DNA from: Acidobacteriota bacterium
GTDB lineage: Bacteria; Acidobacteriota; Vicinamibacteria; Vicinamibacterales; UBA2999
DNA length: 64,000 nt
Assembly: GCA_030697165.1 (NCBI GenBank)
Contig: JAUYQQ010000008.1
Location: 253,001 to 317,000, forward strand
Direction: 5' to 3'
This document shows positions 26,448 to 34,729 of the stretch, piece by piece (within the stretch, counting starts at the first letter, position 1; every line of letters starts with the position of its first letter). The notes beneath the pieces were generated by a model. That model ran no database searches, was not told the DNA's origin, and saw only the letters and a program-made list of their open reading frames with translations. The position numbers and the translations under genes are program-made.

Positions 26448-26488
26448 TTACGTTATTTTGCGTAATCATTACGTATAATGACGTAATG
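26448..26488 (+). promoter_or_regulatory. Palindrome-rich leaderless promoter of the ATPase gene
   Basis: A perfect -10 TATAAT (26474-26479) puts the transcription start at 26486, the A of the ATG; no ribosome site is present. Two overlapping inverted repeats flank it: CGTAATCATTACG (26461-26473) and TTACGT-N6-ACGTAA (26469-26486). Another TTACG lies at 26448-26452. The -10 is thus buried inside an operator, implying tight repression. Confidence 0.65.
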
Positions 26489-27637
26489 GAACCAGGGAAC
26501 CCGTTCATCTACGGCGAGATCGTCACCGCCGGGGCCTTCGCCGACCGCGACGATGAGCGGGCGCGCCTGGCTGCCGACCTGGCCGCCGGCCAGAAGGTGT
26601 TCCTGATTTCGCCGCGGCGCTACGGCAAGTCGTCGCTGGTCCGCGACGTCCTGCGCAGCCTCGCCGGGCAGCGGGTGCTCACGGTCGAGGTGACGGTCGC
26701 CGCGTCCAGCTCGTACATCGGCTTCCTCGAGTCCTACGCCCAGGCATTGATCGCCGCTGACACGCCCGCCAGCCGGCTGCGCCGGTGGGCCGGCGAGCTG
26801 CTGCAGGCCGTGCGGCCCGAGTTGCGCTTTGACACTGACCCGATGGGCCAGTCTCGGTTCGCGCTGGCCTTTCCGTCGGTGCGCACCGCCCGGGACACCG
26901 CCCGCCTGGCCGCCGAGGTGTTCGCGTTGCCCGGACGAATCGCCGCCGCCCGCAAGCAGCGCCTGGCGATCGCGCTCGACGAGTTCCAGGCAATTGCCTC
27001 GTTCAACGGCGGCAGCGTCGAGCACGCACTCAGGGCCGCGGTGCAGGACCAGCGCGCGGTCGGCTACGTGTTTGCCGGCTCGGAACCATCGTTGATGGAA
27101 CGGATGCTCGGCCCGCGCCGGCCGTTCTACAAGGCCGGGCCGGTGATGCGGCTGGAGAAGATCGACGAAGCGTTGTTCGCCGATTTTCTCGATCAGCGTT
27201 TCGCGGCGAGTGGCATGCGAGCGGAGCCAGGGCTCGGCGCCGCGATCGTTGACCTCGCTGCCAACGTGCCGTACGACGTGCAACGCCTGGCCCACGAGAC
27301 CTGGGACGACACCAGGGCGGCCGGACGCAGGACCGTCGGACTCGCCGATCTCCACGCCACGCTGACACGGTTGCTGGGCGAGCAACACACCATCTTCGAG
27401 GAGTCATGGCAACGGCTGACGCTGCCGCAGCGCGCGGTACTGCGGGCGCTCGTACTGCAGGATGGCCGCGAGTTGTTGTCGGCGGATGTGCGCACGCGGC
27501 ATCGGCTGCCCGGCGCGTCCACCGTCCAGGCCGCACTCGCGGCATTGGTGCGCCAGGACATTGTGATGAGGGAAGCCAATCGCTACGTCGCCAGCGACTC
27601 CCTCTATCGCGAATGGGTCGCCCGTCAAACCTTTTAG
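26486..27637 (+). CDS. Archaeal-type AAA/STAND ATPase with winged-helix C-terminus
   Basis: A 383-aa protein like the ATPase family first described from archaea. It starts MEPGNPFIYGEIVTAGAFAD, then Walker A SPRRYGKSSL (about residues 52-61), Walker B RLAIALDEFQAIAS, and sensor-like VGYVFAGSEPSLMERM. The C-terminal 90 residues look like a winged helix (TLPQRAVLRALVLQDGRELL). Family members are poorly understood; some are linked to mobile elements, toxin-like modules or DNA transactions. It stands alone, flanked by a palindromic promoter and a terminator hairpin, which could fit autoregulation by its own winged helix (inference). Confidence 0.8.
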   Translation: MEPGNPFIYGEIVTAGAFADRDDERARLAADLAAGQKVFLISPRRYGKSSLVRDVLRSLAGQRVLTVEVTVAASSSYIGFLESYAQALIAADTPASRLRRWAGELLQAVRPELRFDTDPMGQSRFALAFPSVRTARDTARLAAEVFALPGRIAAARKQRLAIALDEFQAIASFNGGSVEHALRAAVQDQRAVGYVFAGSEPSLMERMLGPRRPFYKAGPVMRLEKIDEALFADFLDQRFAASGMRAEPGLGAAIVDLAANVPYDVQRLAHETWDDTRAAGRRTVGLADLHATLTRLLGEQHTIFEESWQRLTLPQRAVLRALVLQDGRELLSADVRTRHRLPGASTVQAALAALVRQDIVMREANRYVASDSLYREWVARQTF

Positions 27638-27645
27638 GCGGTGTT

Positions 27646-27668
27646 GGGCCGTCCCTTCGGAACGGCCC
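27646..27668 (+). terminator. Hairpin after the ATPase gene
   Basis: GGGCCGT (27646-27652) and ACGGCCC (27662-27668) around a CCCTTCGGA loop, 9 bases after the stop codon. Confidence 0.55.
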
Positions 27669-27731
27669 GGTGAAGTTCTAATCGGTGCTGGGCGGCTCTT
27701 CCGGAACTACGCGGCCGGATTGTATGTCGTT

Positions 27732-28091
27732 TTAGCGGCGCCGCCCGCGGCCGTTCCCGCGATTTCCCCGGCCGTCCCGGTAACCCTCCTGGTAGCCGCG
27801 AACGAACCCGTCGCGGTAGTCATCGTCATAGCGCGAGCCCCAACGGCCGTTGTCGGCCGTGCGGTAGTCCCGCTGACCACGTGGATCGTAGCGGTCGCCG
27901 TCACGCGCATCGTCGCGGCCCTGGCGTTGTCCGTCGCGGTAGCCGCTGTCGTATGCGGCCCGCTCGTTGCGCGAGCCGTGGCGGCCGTTGTGGCCGTTGT
28001 TGCCGTAGCCGCCGCGGTTGCCGTAAGTGTCGTAGGCGCACCCGGTCAGCGTAACGGCCAGCATCACTGCGAGCGCAGATTTCAGCAGCAT
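27732..28091 (-). CDS. Small Gly/Arg/Asp/Tyr-rich lipoprotein
   Basis: The ATG at 28091 gives MLLKSALAVMLAVTLTGCAY, a clear lipoprotein signal with the lipid-bearing cysteine at residue 18. The rest of the 119-aa protein is low-complexity and charged: repeated Tyr-Arg-Asp-Gly type words (YRDGQRQGRDDARDGDRYD, YRDGFVRGYQEGYRDG) ending in RGNGRGRRR. GGAGG lies 10 bases upstream of the start. Such repeat-rich lipoproteins are likely surface or envelope components; function unknown. Divergent from the thioredoxin gene. Confidence 0.75.
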   Translation of the reverse strand: MLLKSALAVMLAVTLTGCAYDTYGNRGGYGNNGHNGRHGSRNERAAYDSGYRDGQRQGRDDARDGDRYDPRGQRDYRTADNGRWGSRYDDDYRDGFVRGYQEGYRDGRGNRGNGRGRRR

Positions 28092-28255
28092 GTTATGAAT
28101 TCCTCCCACCCCGGCGCTGGCCGCGAGGGGCTGGCTGCCAAGAGAGCAAGAGAAGTACCAATGGAAAACGGCTGGAAATGTCTGGGGATTGGGACAAATG
28201 GCCGGCCTCTGGCCGCTATAGAGGTCAGCAAGACCGCCGCGAGCGCGGAGTTTGC

Positions 28256-28729
28256 ATGTCTCCAGGTATGAGCGCCTTGCGAATGGATGACCGCGGCGTG
28301 ATCGCCGCCTGCCCGTCGTGCGGGAAGCAGAACCGGACGGCGTTCGCCCGTCTGGACCACCCGGCCCGGTGCGCGCAGTGCCATGCCGGGTTGCCGGCGG
28401 CGGCGGCCCCGGTCGGGGCGGATGCGACCGCCGCATTTGATGCGGTGGTGCAGCAATCGCCGCTGCCGGTGCTGGTCGACTTCTGGGCGCCGTGGTGCGG
28501 GCCGTGCCACACGGTCGCCCCGCAGATTGAGGAAGTGGCCCGGCGCAACGCCGGCCGGCTGGTGGTCGTGAAGGTGAACATCGACAACTTGCAGGACGTG
28601 GCCGCGCGCCTGGGCATCAAGTCCATTCCGACCCTGGCGGTGTTCGCGCACGGCCGCGAAGCGGCCCGCACGGCCGGCGCGATGGGCGCCGACCAGATCG
28701 AAGCTTTCGTCCGCCAGGCCGGCGCTTGA
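28256..28729 (+). CDS. Thioredoxin with N-terminal zinc finger (thioredoxin 2/TrxC type)
   Basis: ATG at 28256 with GGAG at 5-base spacing; later ATGs at 28268 and 28283 are possible. The 157-aa product has an N-terminal zinc ribbon with CPSC and CAQC pairs (about residues 19-22 and 38-41), then a thioredoxin fold with the active site WAPWCGPC and the cis-proline region IKSIPTLAVF. TrxC-type proteins reduce disulfides in the cytoplasm during oxidative stress; the zinc ribbon tunes redox behaviour. It lies 24 bases before the bactofilin gene on the same strand. Confidence 0.93.
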   Translation: MSPGMSALRMDDRGVIAACPSCGKQNRTAFARLDHPARCAQCHAGLPAAAAPVGADATAAFDAVVQQSPLPVLVDFWAPWCGPCHTVAPQIEEVARRNAGRLVVVKVNIDNLQDVAARLGIKSIPTLAVFAHGREAARTAGAMGADQIEAFVRQAGA

Positions 28730-28753
28730 CGTACCATCAGACCGGAGGCGTTG

Positions 28754-29089
28754 ATGGAAGAACGGCGGCGAGCGTCCTGGATCAGCGGATCGATCCTGGT
28801 TCGGGGAGATGTGGTTTCGACCGAAGATCTGGTGATCGACGGCCAGGTGCAAGGCACCATCGAGTTGGGGGATCACAGCCTGACGATTGGTCCCGGCGCG
28901 ACGGTGGTGGCCGACCTGGCCGCCAAGGTGGTCACTGTCAGCGGCTCGGTGGTCGGGAATGTCGTGGGTGCCGCGCGGGTCGAGCTGAAGTCGACGGCGT
29001 CGATCGAGGGCGACGTGAACGCGCCGACGTTCGTGATGGAAGAGGGCGCCACCCTCAAGGGCAAGGTCGACACGGGCGGCAAGAAATAA
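28754..29089 (+). CDS. Bactofilin
   Basis: ATG at 28754 with GGAGG at 5-base spacing. The 111-aa protein is a bactofilin (DUF583) beta-helix: SGSILVRGDVVSTEDLVIDG, QGTIELGDHSLTIGPGATV, then repeated valine/glycine rungs to APTFVMEEGATLKGKV. Bactofilins form nucleotide-independent filaments on the inner face of the membrane and shape cells, place stalks or anchor envelope enzymes. The neighbouring thioredoxin gene may share its transcript. Confidence 0.92.
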   Translation: MEERRRASWISGSILVRGDVVSTEDLVIDGQVQGTIELGDHSLTIGPGATVVADLAAKVVTVSGSVVGNVVGAARVELKSTASIEGDVNAPTFVMEEGATLKGKVDTGGKK

Positions 29090-29144
29090 CGGGAGACGAA
29101 GAGGCCCGAAGAAAGTAATTCTCCTGACCTCCTGAACTCCTGTT
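29090..29144. repeat. Gene-end CAGGAG/CTCCTG word cluster
   Basis: Starts at the bactofilin stop as AACGGGAGACGAAGAG and ends with CTCCTGACCTCCTGAACTCC plus TG, just before the converging PQQ dehydrogenase stop. It uses the same words as the hairpins at 595-658 and 37601-37659, but pairs less perfectly. Confidence 0.55.
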
Positions 29145-29146
29145 TC

Positions 29147-30373
29147 TTATTTCGGAACCAACTTGAGAATGCGCGCGGTGGAGCTGTCGGTGACGACGTA
29201 GATGGCGCCGTCGGGACCGACGCGCACGTCGCGAATCCGTTCGGGCTTTGGCTGCAGATCCTTCAGCAGCCGCTCTTCTCCCACCACCTTCTCGCCGTCC
29301 AGGACCAGGCGCACCAGGTCGTTGGTGGCGTGGCCGCCGACGAACAGGTTGCCCTTCCACGCCGGAAACAGGCTGCCGGTGTAGAACGCCATGCCGCTCG
29401 GGCCGATCACGGGATCCCAGTAGTACGCGGGCTGCTCCATGCCGGCTTGCTGCGTGATGCCGCCGGTGATGGCGCCGCCGCGATACTCGATGCCATAGGC
29501 AATCGTCGGCCAGCCGTAGTCTTTGCCCTTGCGCGCGATGTTGAGCTCGTCGCCGCCGCGGGTGCCGTGCTCGACTTCCCACAACTCGCCGGTGGTGGGG
29601 TGCAGCGCCGCCGATTGGATGTTGCGGTGACCAATCGACCAGATCTCCGGCAACGCGCCTTCCTTGCCGACGAACGGGTTGTCCTTTGGAATCGAACCGT
29701 CGGTGTTGATGCGGACGATTTTGCCAATGCCGCTATCCAGGTTCTGCGACTGCATGCGACCCGGAATGTTCGACCGGTCGCCCTGGGTGACAAACAAGGT
29801 GCCGTCACGGCCGAACACCAGGCGGCTGCCGAAATGCAGCGGCGAGTTGAACGAGGGGCGCTGGTGATAAATCACCTGCATCTCGTCCACCCGCGGCGCC
29901 GCCGGGTCGTCCACGAACTTGCCGCGGGCAACAGCGGTGTTGTTGAAGCCGGCCTGGCCTTCTTTCGGCTCGGCGTAGCTCCAGTAGATGAGGTTGTTCT
30001 TGGCGAACGCGGGGTCGAGCACCACGTCGAGCAGGCCACCCTGGCCGCGCGCGTCAACCCCCGGCAGGCCGGCGACTGGCGCTGACAGCGTGCCGTCTGC
30101 GCCGAGTACGCGCAGGCGCCCCGGCCGCTCGGTCACGAGCATCTTGCCACCCGGCAGGAACGCCAGACTCCACGGGTTGACCAGCCCCTCGGCCACCGTC
30201 ACCACGTCGAACGCGACGCCGGACTTGGTCTCGGGCGCATCGGTTTGTCCGGCGCTGGCGGGTTTCTGTTCGGGATTATTGGCCGGACGCGGGTCCACGC
30301 CCTGTGCGGTTGCACTGCTGGCGGCGCCGCCCACTGCAAGGGTCAAGGCGGCCGCGATCACTCTGAGCTTCAT
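29147..30373 (-). CDS. PQQ-dependent sugar dehydrogenase (soluble, Gdh/YliI-like)
   Basis: A 408-aa secreted protein (signal peptide [20 protein letters not shown], then ATAQ) with the six-bladed propeller of soluble aldose dehydrogenases. Signatures: [20 protein letters not shown] at the first blade, [12 protein letters not shown], the catalytic-histidine region [20 protein letters not shown], and [20 protein letters not shown] with YGWP. It oxidises sugars in the periplasm with PQQ and passes electrons to the respiratory chain. PQQ biosynthesis genes are not in the window. Confidence 0.93.
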   Translation of the reverse strand: MKLRVIAAALTLAVGGAASSATAQGVDPRPANNPEQKPASAGQTDAPETKSGVAFDVVTVAEGLVNPWSLAFLPGGKMLVTERPGRLRVLGADGTLSAPVAGLPGVDARGQGGLLDVVLDPAFAKNNLIYWSYAEPKEGQAGFNNTAVARGKFVDDPAAPRVDEMQVIYHQRPSFNSPLHFGSRLVFGRDGTLFVTQGDRSNIPGRMQSQNLDSGIGKIVRINTDGSIPKDNPFVGKEGALPEIWSIGHRNIQSAALHPTTGELWEVEHGTRGGDELNIARKGKDYGWPTIAYGIEYRGGAITGGITQQAGMEQPAYYWDPVIGPSGMAFYTGSLFPAWKGNLFVGGHATNDLVRLVLDGEKVVGEERLLKDLQPKPERIRDVRVGPDGAIYVVTDSSTARILKLVPK

Positions 30374-30466
30374 GTTGGTCTCCCCAAGAAGGCGATCTTA
30401 CCTCAGGGAGTTAGCTGGACAGGCCGGTGTGCGTGGCCGGGTATACCCCGGTCCACGCTCCTGGTT

Positions 30467-31363
30467 CTAACGGGCCAGCTGAACCGCATCGTCAAAGCGC
30501 ACGCGCAGCACGGTGCCCTCGGGCAGGTGCACGTCCTTACCTTCGGTGGCCGCGACCACGCCGCCGCCGCCGATCAGGATGCCGGCGATGGCACCCTTGG
30601 TGCCGCCGAGAATGCCGCCGATGATGGCGCCCACGCCGGCGCCGGCGCCAATGCGAGGAAGCTCACCCTTGAGGCCGTCGCTTTCAAGCGCCTCGGTCAC
30701 GTGCGCACGAGCGTCATTCGTACGGCCGTTCACAATCAGCCGGGTGAATTGAATCGTCAGTTTGCCCTGGCGATCGGTGCGGCTGGCGCGCTCGACGGAT
30801 GAGACGTACCCGGTCAGACGCGAGCCCGCCGGAACGATCAGGTCTTCGCCGCGATACAGGTCGACGACCGTGGTCGCCTCGACCGCATCCTCGACCTTGG
30901 CGGTGTCGGACGTGAGGGCGGTGCTCAAGCGCACGTCGAGCTCACTGCCGGCCGGGATGGTGCGGGCCGCCTGGTTGCTCTGCTGGTTGTTGTTCTGGCG
31001 GTTGTTGCCCTGCTGATTGTTGTTCTGCCGGTTGTTGCGATCGCGATTGTCACGCGAATCGTAGTTGTTGTTGTTGTTCGAGGTGCCGCCGACGCGCGCG
31101 ATGTAACGATCGAGTCGATCGCTCAGGTCGCGGCGTTCACGGGCGGTCACGGTTTCGCCCCGGCGCGCCTTGACGCGCAGGTAGGCCAGGTCGTCTTCGA
31201 GGTCTTTCAGCTCACGGTAGTTGCCCGTGAGTTCGACGCGGGCGAGCGCCGACTGGGCGTCCTGAACCTTGCGTTCGAGGGCTGCCATGTCGGTGCCGGT
31301 TTGCGCTGCGGTGACGCTGGCGGTCAGAAGCACCGCGGCGATCACACCAATTCCAATTTTCAT
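30467..31363 (-). CDS. Secreted protein with Asn/Gln-rich linker and glycine zipper
   Basis: A 298-aa product with a signal peptide (MKIGIGVIAAVLLTASVTAA). Region order: a helical, charged N-terminal domain (residues 25-90), a striking Asn/Gln/Arg low-complexity stretch (about 93-130), a beta-rich domain (RTIPAGSELDVRLSTALTSD onward) like the VirB10/TrbI or outer-membrane adaptor fold, and a glycine zipper (GAGAGVGAIIGGILGGTKGA) that may insert in a membrane. I do not recognise a specific family. Divergent from the M48 protease gene. Confidence 0.65.
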   Translation of the reverse strand: MKIGIGVIAAVLLTASVTAAQTGTDMAALERKVQDAQSALARVELTGNYRELKDLEDDLAYLRVKARRGETVTARERRDLSDRLDRYIARVGGTSNNNNNYDSRDNRDRNNRQNNNQQGNNRQNNNQQSNQAARTIPAGSELDVRLSTALTSDTAKVEDAVEATTVVDLYRGEDLIVPAGSRLTGYVSSVERASRTDRQGKLTIQFTRLIVNGRTNDARAHVTEALESDGLKGELPRIGAGAGVGAIIGGILGGTKGAIAGILIGGGGVVAATEGKDVHLPEGTVLRVRFDDAVQLAR

Positions 31364-31578
31364 CTTTCACTCCCCGAGCGCGACAATTGCGCTCACGGGT
31401 GTGGAGAGAGCAAGTGTCGTGCCCATCGAAACCCCTGGAAACCCTTGCCCAGCTCTGCCGTGTTACCGATTCTGGGCAGTTTGCTGCCGAAATCATCTGG
31501 TTTTGGATATAAAAGACTCAAAGGGGACGTTGGCCGACGGCGCGATTCTTGAAACAGTTTCGCGTGAGGAGCATCGAG

Positions 31579-32967
31579 ATGAAACTGCACAGCCGGCTGG
31601 CATTGGTGTTCACCCTGGTCGCTACCACCGTGGTGGCCCAGACGAAGGTGACCCCACCGAAGAACAAGTTTACGGTCGAGCAGGACGTGCAGATTGGCCG
31701 GGAAGCCTCCGCGGAGGTCCGCAGGGAGTACCCGATCATCACCGACGATCAGATCGAGGGCTACCTCGAACGGCTCGGCGACCGGCTGGTGAGCGCGGCG
31801 CCCGCCGACCTCAACAAGCCGCAGTTCGATTACTCGTTCACGCCGGTGAACCTCAAGGACATCAACGCGTTCGCGTTGCCCGGCGGCCCCATGTTCGTCA
31901 ACCGCGGCATGATCGAGGCAGCGGGCGGCGAAGGCGAAGTCGCCGGCGTGATGGCGCACGAGCTGGCACACGTGCTGCTGCGCCACGGCACGGCCAACGC
32001 CACCAAGGCGCAGGGCTTCCAGATTGGCGCGCTCGCCGGCGCCATTGCCGGCGCGGTGGTCGGCGGCGGCCTCGGACAGGTCATCGCCCAGGGCTCGCAG
32101 TTTGGCCTCGGCACCTGGATGATGAAATACAGCCGCGACTACGAGAAGCAGGCCGACCTGCTCGGTGCGCAGATCATGGCACGCGCCGGCTATGACCCGC
32201 GTGAACTGGCGCGGATGTTCGAGACCATTGCCAAGCAGGGCAACGGCGCCCCGCCCCAGTGGCTCAGCAGCCACCCCAATCCCGGCAACCGCACGCAGTA
32301 CATCACGCAGGAAGCGAATCAGTTGCGCGTGGCACCGCGGCCCGACGACAGCGGCTTCGCACGCACCCGTTCGCGCCTGACTTCGCTCGGCCCGGCGCGC
32401 ACGATGGCCGAGGTCGAGAGGAACGCCAAGAGCGGCGAGGGTAACCGCGCGCCGGTATCAGTAGGACGGGTCGGCGATCCCGTGCCGCGACCCTCAGCGC
32501 AGTACCGCACAGTGAAGGGCGGGCAGCTATTCCAGGTCAGCATCCCCAGCAACTGGACGGCGCTCGCGTCAGAAAGCTCTGTGAAGTACGTGCCGCAGAA
32601 CGGCTACGGCCAGGCTAACGGACAGGAGACCATGACCCACGGCGTCGAGATGGGCGTCATGCGCGCGTCATCGCGCGACCTTCGGCAGGCCACGCAAACG
32701 CTGGTGGAGGGCTTCCTTCAGGGCAACGAGGGCATGCGGGTGGCCGGTTCCCAGCGTAGCGTGCAGCTCTCGGGCCGCGCCGCCATCCTCACTCCGCTCG
32801 AAGGGCGCTCGGTCCTTGGCGGGGTCGAGCACGTGGATGTCTACACAACGCTGCTGGCTGACGGGAACCTCTTCTATCACCTCGCGGTCGCGCCGGATCG
32901 GGAGATCGACCTCTACTCAGCCGCCTTTACCCGCGTCGCGCGGTCGATCAGGCTAAACGACCGCTAG
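31579..32967 (+). CDS. M48 family periplasmic metalloprotease
   Basis: ATG at 31579 (GGAG 8 bases upstream) gives a signal peptide MKLHSRLALVFTLVATTVVA. The 462-aa protein has the M48 catalytic motif HELAH (His127, Glu128, His131), the third ligand in RDYEKQADLLG, and a hydrophobic Gly/Ala helix after the motif, as in BepA/YfgC and LoiP. The last 160 residues form a separate beta-rich domain (YRTVKGGQLFQVSIPSNWTA). Such proteases check or degrade outer-membrane proteins. TATAAA at about 31506-31511 is a possible -10 in the 215-base divergent gap. Confidence 0.9.
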   Translation: MKLHSRLALVFTLVATTVVAQTKVTPPKNKFTVEQDVQIGREASAEVRREYPIITDDQIEGYLERLGDRLVSAAPADLNKPQFDYSFTPVNLKDINAFALPGGPMFVNRGMIEAAGGEGEVAGVMAHELAHVLLRHGTANATKAQGFQIGALAGAIAGAVVGGGLGQVIAQGSQFGLGTWMMKYSRDYEKQADLLGAQIMARAGYDPRELARMFETIAKQGNGAPPQWLSSHPNPGNRTQYITQEANQLRVAPRPDDSGFARTRSRLTSLGPARTMAEVERNAKSGEGNRAPVSVGRVGDPVPRPSAQYRTVKGGQLFQVSIPSNWTALASESSVKYVPQNGYGQANGQETMTHGVEMGVMRASSRDLRQATQTLVEGFLQGNEGMRVAGSQRSVQLSGRAAILTPLEGRSVLGGVEHVDVYTTLLADGNLFYHLAVAPDREIDLYSAAFTRVARSIRLNDR

Positions 32968-32974
32968 CGCTTCC

Positions 32975-33035
32975 GGGCGCACTAAAGTGCGCCCCTGCGT
33001 TTCTACCACCCGTAGGGGCGGGCTTCAGCCCGCCC
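32975..33035. repeat. Two REP-like palindromes between convergent genes
   Basis: GGGCGCACT-AA-AGTGCGCCC (32975-32994) followed by GGGCGGGC-TTCA-GCCCGCCC (33016-33035). Both are perfect stems with a CTAAAG or CTTCAG-type centre, and lie between the ends of the M48 and cupin genes, so they can also act as terminators. Confidence 0.75.
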
Positions 33036-33037
33036 GT

Positions 33038-33982
33038 CTATTTGACCGGACGAGGCTCGAGCAACAGCGCGTTGCCGACGTACTCGGTGATCGAGAGCCG
33101 GCACGATGGGTTGGGCCCGGTATAGCGCGTGGCATGCCAGGTGCTGGCGGGCACGTACACTACGTCGCCCTCGCTGGCCACGAACGGCTCTTGCCCTTCG
33201 AATGCGTAACGGATCTGCCCGGCGAACACGAGCCAGAATTCCGCGCTCTCGGCGTGAAAGTGGCCCTTGTCGAGCGGATTCGGCGGCGGCAGGTTCTTCT
33301 CGTGGCCGTAGAGCACGAGCATCTCCGACTTGTCATCGCGAACGAAGCGGCCGCCGGAGTATTTCTCGTTTTTCGCCGCGGCCTCGTGAATGTTCAGGTG
33401 CGGCTGGTTGAACTCGTCGTACCGGCCGGGTGTGCGGTTGATGGTGACGGGCACCCAAGCCGTGCCGGCCGCCGGCGCAGGCGGGGCGGCCTCTTGCGGA
33501 TACATCGTCTTGGCGCCGGCCACGTTGACGACAAATCGCAGGCTCGGCGTCGTGCCGATGGTTTCCACCGAGTAGATGGTTTGGCGCGGGATGTTAATCA
33601 ACGACCCGCGGCGCGCCGTAATCGGCGCCTGCCCTTCGATCTCCACCCGCACTTCGCCTTCAACCACCGCGAACCACTCGCGCGTGTCGGGATGAAATCG
33701 CTGGCTGACCCTGGTGCCCGGCGCGGCGAAGAAATACTCGGCCGTCAGCCGCCCGTCATTCACCAGCAGCTCGTGCCAGTCGGCTTGCCCTTTGTGCTTC
33801 GCCTTCAGGTCCGCGAGTTTGACCCATGGCTTCTGCGGCGGCACATAGCCGGGTGTCTTGATCGGCTTGGGCGCCCACGCGCCGGTGGGCACGGGACGCG
33901 GCGGAGCGGGCTGCTGCGCGACCAGTTCTGAAGCACAGCCGGCTATCAAACCGATAACGACGACGAGCAGTGTCTTTTGCAT
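33038..33982 (-). CDS. Two-cupin secreted/lipoprotein
   Basis: A 314-aa protein with a lipoprotein-like signal (VVVIGLIAGCASE, Cys16). Two cupin domains follow: the first has SQRFHPDTREWFAVVEGEVR and RGSLINIPRQ, the second GHFHAESAEFWLVFAGQIRY and EGDVVYVPASTWHATRY. The histidine/glutamate sets fit metal binding in both. Pairs of cupins occur in dioxygenases and sugar-binding proteins; substrate unknown. A palindrome in the divergent region upstream may control it. Confidence 0.82.
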   Translation of the reverse strand: MQKTLLVVVIGLIAGCASELVAQQPAPPRPVPTGAWAPKPIKTPGYVPPQKPWVKLADLKAKHKGQADWHELLVNDGRLTAEYFFAAPGTRVSQRFHPDTREWFAVVEGEVRVEIEGQAPITARRGSLINIPRQTIYSVETIGTTPSLRFVVNVAGAKTMYPQEAAPPAPAAGTAWVPVTINRTPGRYDEFNQPHLNIHEAAAKNEKYSGGRFVRDDKSEMLVLYGHEKNLPPPNPLDKGHFHAESAEFWLVFAGQIRYAFEGQEPFVASEGDVVYVPASTWHATRYTGPNPSCRLSITEYVGNALLLEPRPVK

Positions 33983-34022
33983 GGGCTGTCCTCTGGCCTC
34001 TTATACCTCACCGTGTAAGAAA

Positions 34023-34042
34023 TTCGCCGATCACACGGCGAA
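34023..34042. promoter_or_regulatory. Inverted repeat in the divergent cupin/hypothetical promoter region
   Basis: TTCGCCG (34023-34029) and CGGCGAA (34036-34042), perfect 7-base arms with a 6-base ATCACA spacer, 41 bases upstream of the cupin gene and 55 bases before the plus-strand gene. A candidate operator for either or both. Confidence 0.4.
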
Positions 34043-34096
34043 AACCGTTCCGTTCGCCCACGAACAGACGGGCACGCTTCTTGGATTATCAACGGC

Positions 34097-34639
34097 ATGA
34101 AGAACGGTACAACCTCAGCCGCGGCGCTCGGACTCATCGGTGGTGTTGCCCTTGGCGTATGGGTTGGCGCGGAGATGACATCGGGCCGCGCGATGGCCGA
34201 GGCCCCGGTGGCTGTTGAGGAGACCATCGCCGCGCCGGCACCGGAGCCGGTGAAGGCCACGCCGCGGCGCGCCCGGGTGGTACGCGCTTTGCCGGCCACG
34301 GTGGCTCCCGCCAAAGCCGGCGCGCCGAAGTTGGTCATGACCATTCCGGTGTCGGCGCCCGAGCTGCACGACCGCATGAAGCCCGTGCTCGCCCGCGGCA
34401 CCAGGATCCCGATGGCCGTTGAAGGCTTCAAGGATGCCGAGCAGTTTGCGACCATTGCCCACGCCGCACGCAACACGCAGGTGCCGTTCATCCTGCTCAA
34501 GCACCGCGTGCTCGTCGAGGGGCAGTCGCTCGAAGCGGCGATTCGCGCGTCGAAACCCGGCCTCGACGCGGCCGGTGAAGTGGCGCGCGCTCGCAGCGAA
34601 GCCAAGTCGGACATTGCCGCGCTCTCGGCCACGGATTAA
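34097..34639 (+). CDS. Hypothetical membrane-anchored protein
   Basis: A 180-aa product: hydrophobic N-terminal segment ALGLIGGVALGVWVGAEM (signal anchor), a Pro/Ala/Glu and basic linker to about residue 75, then a compact domain with LVMTIPVSAPELHDRMKPVL, MAVEGFKDAEQFATIAHAAR and VPFILLKHRVLVEGQSLEAA. No family recognised. The gene ends with codons for Ser-Ala-Thr-Asp immediately before the gene-end repeat at 34646-34729. Confidence 0.6.
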   Translation: MKNGTTSAAALGLIGGVALGVWVGAEMTSGRAMAEAPVAVEETIAAPAPEPVKATPRRARVVRALPATVAPAKAGAPKLVMTIPVSAPELHDRMKPVLARGTRIPMAVEGFKDAEQFATIAHAARNTQVPFILLKHRVLVEGQSLEAAIRASKPGLDAAGEVARARSEAKSDIAALSATD

Positions 34640-34645
34640 AAGCGG

Positions 34646-34729
34646 CCACCGATTAGGCACAGATCAAACACCGATTTCCTTGGTCAAGGCAGAACCTGGA
34701 GATCGGTGTCAATCGGTGTCAATCGGTGG
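34646..34729. repeat. Inverted AATCGGTG(T/G) array at two convergent gene ends
   Basis: CCACCGATT (34646-34654) and a later ACACCGATT face three tandem copies ATCGGTGTCA-type (about 34701-34729), ending AATCGGTGG. The last copies contain the stop codon and final codons (Ala-Thr-Asp) of the minus-strand malate synthase. A transcript from either gene can fold these into a hairpin. Confidence 0.7.

Noticed and set aside
32975-33035. An insertion-sequence end or attachment site
   Set aside because: No transposase or integrase nearby and no target duplication seen; the elements match simple REP-like hairpins.
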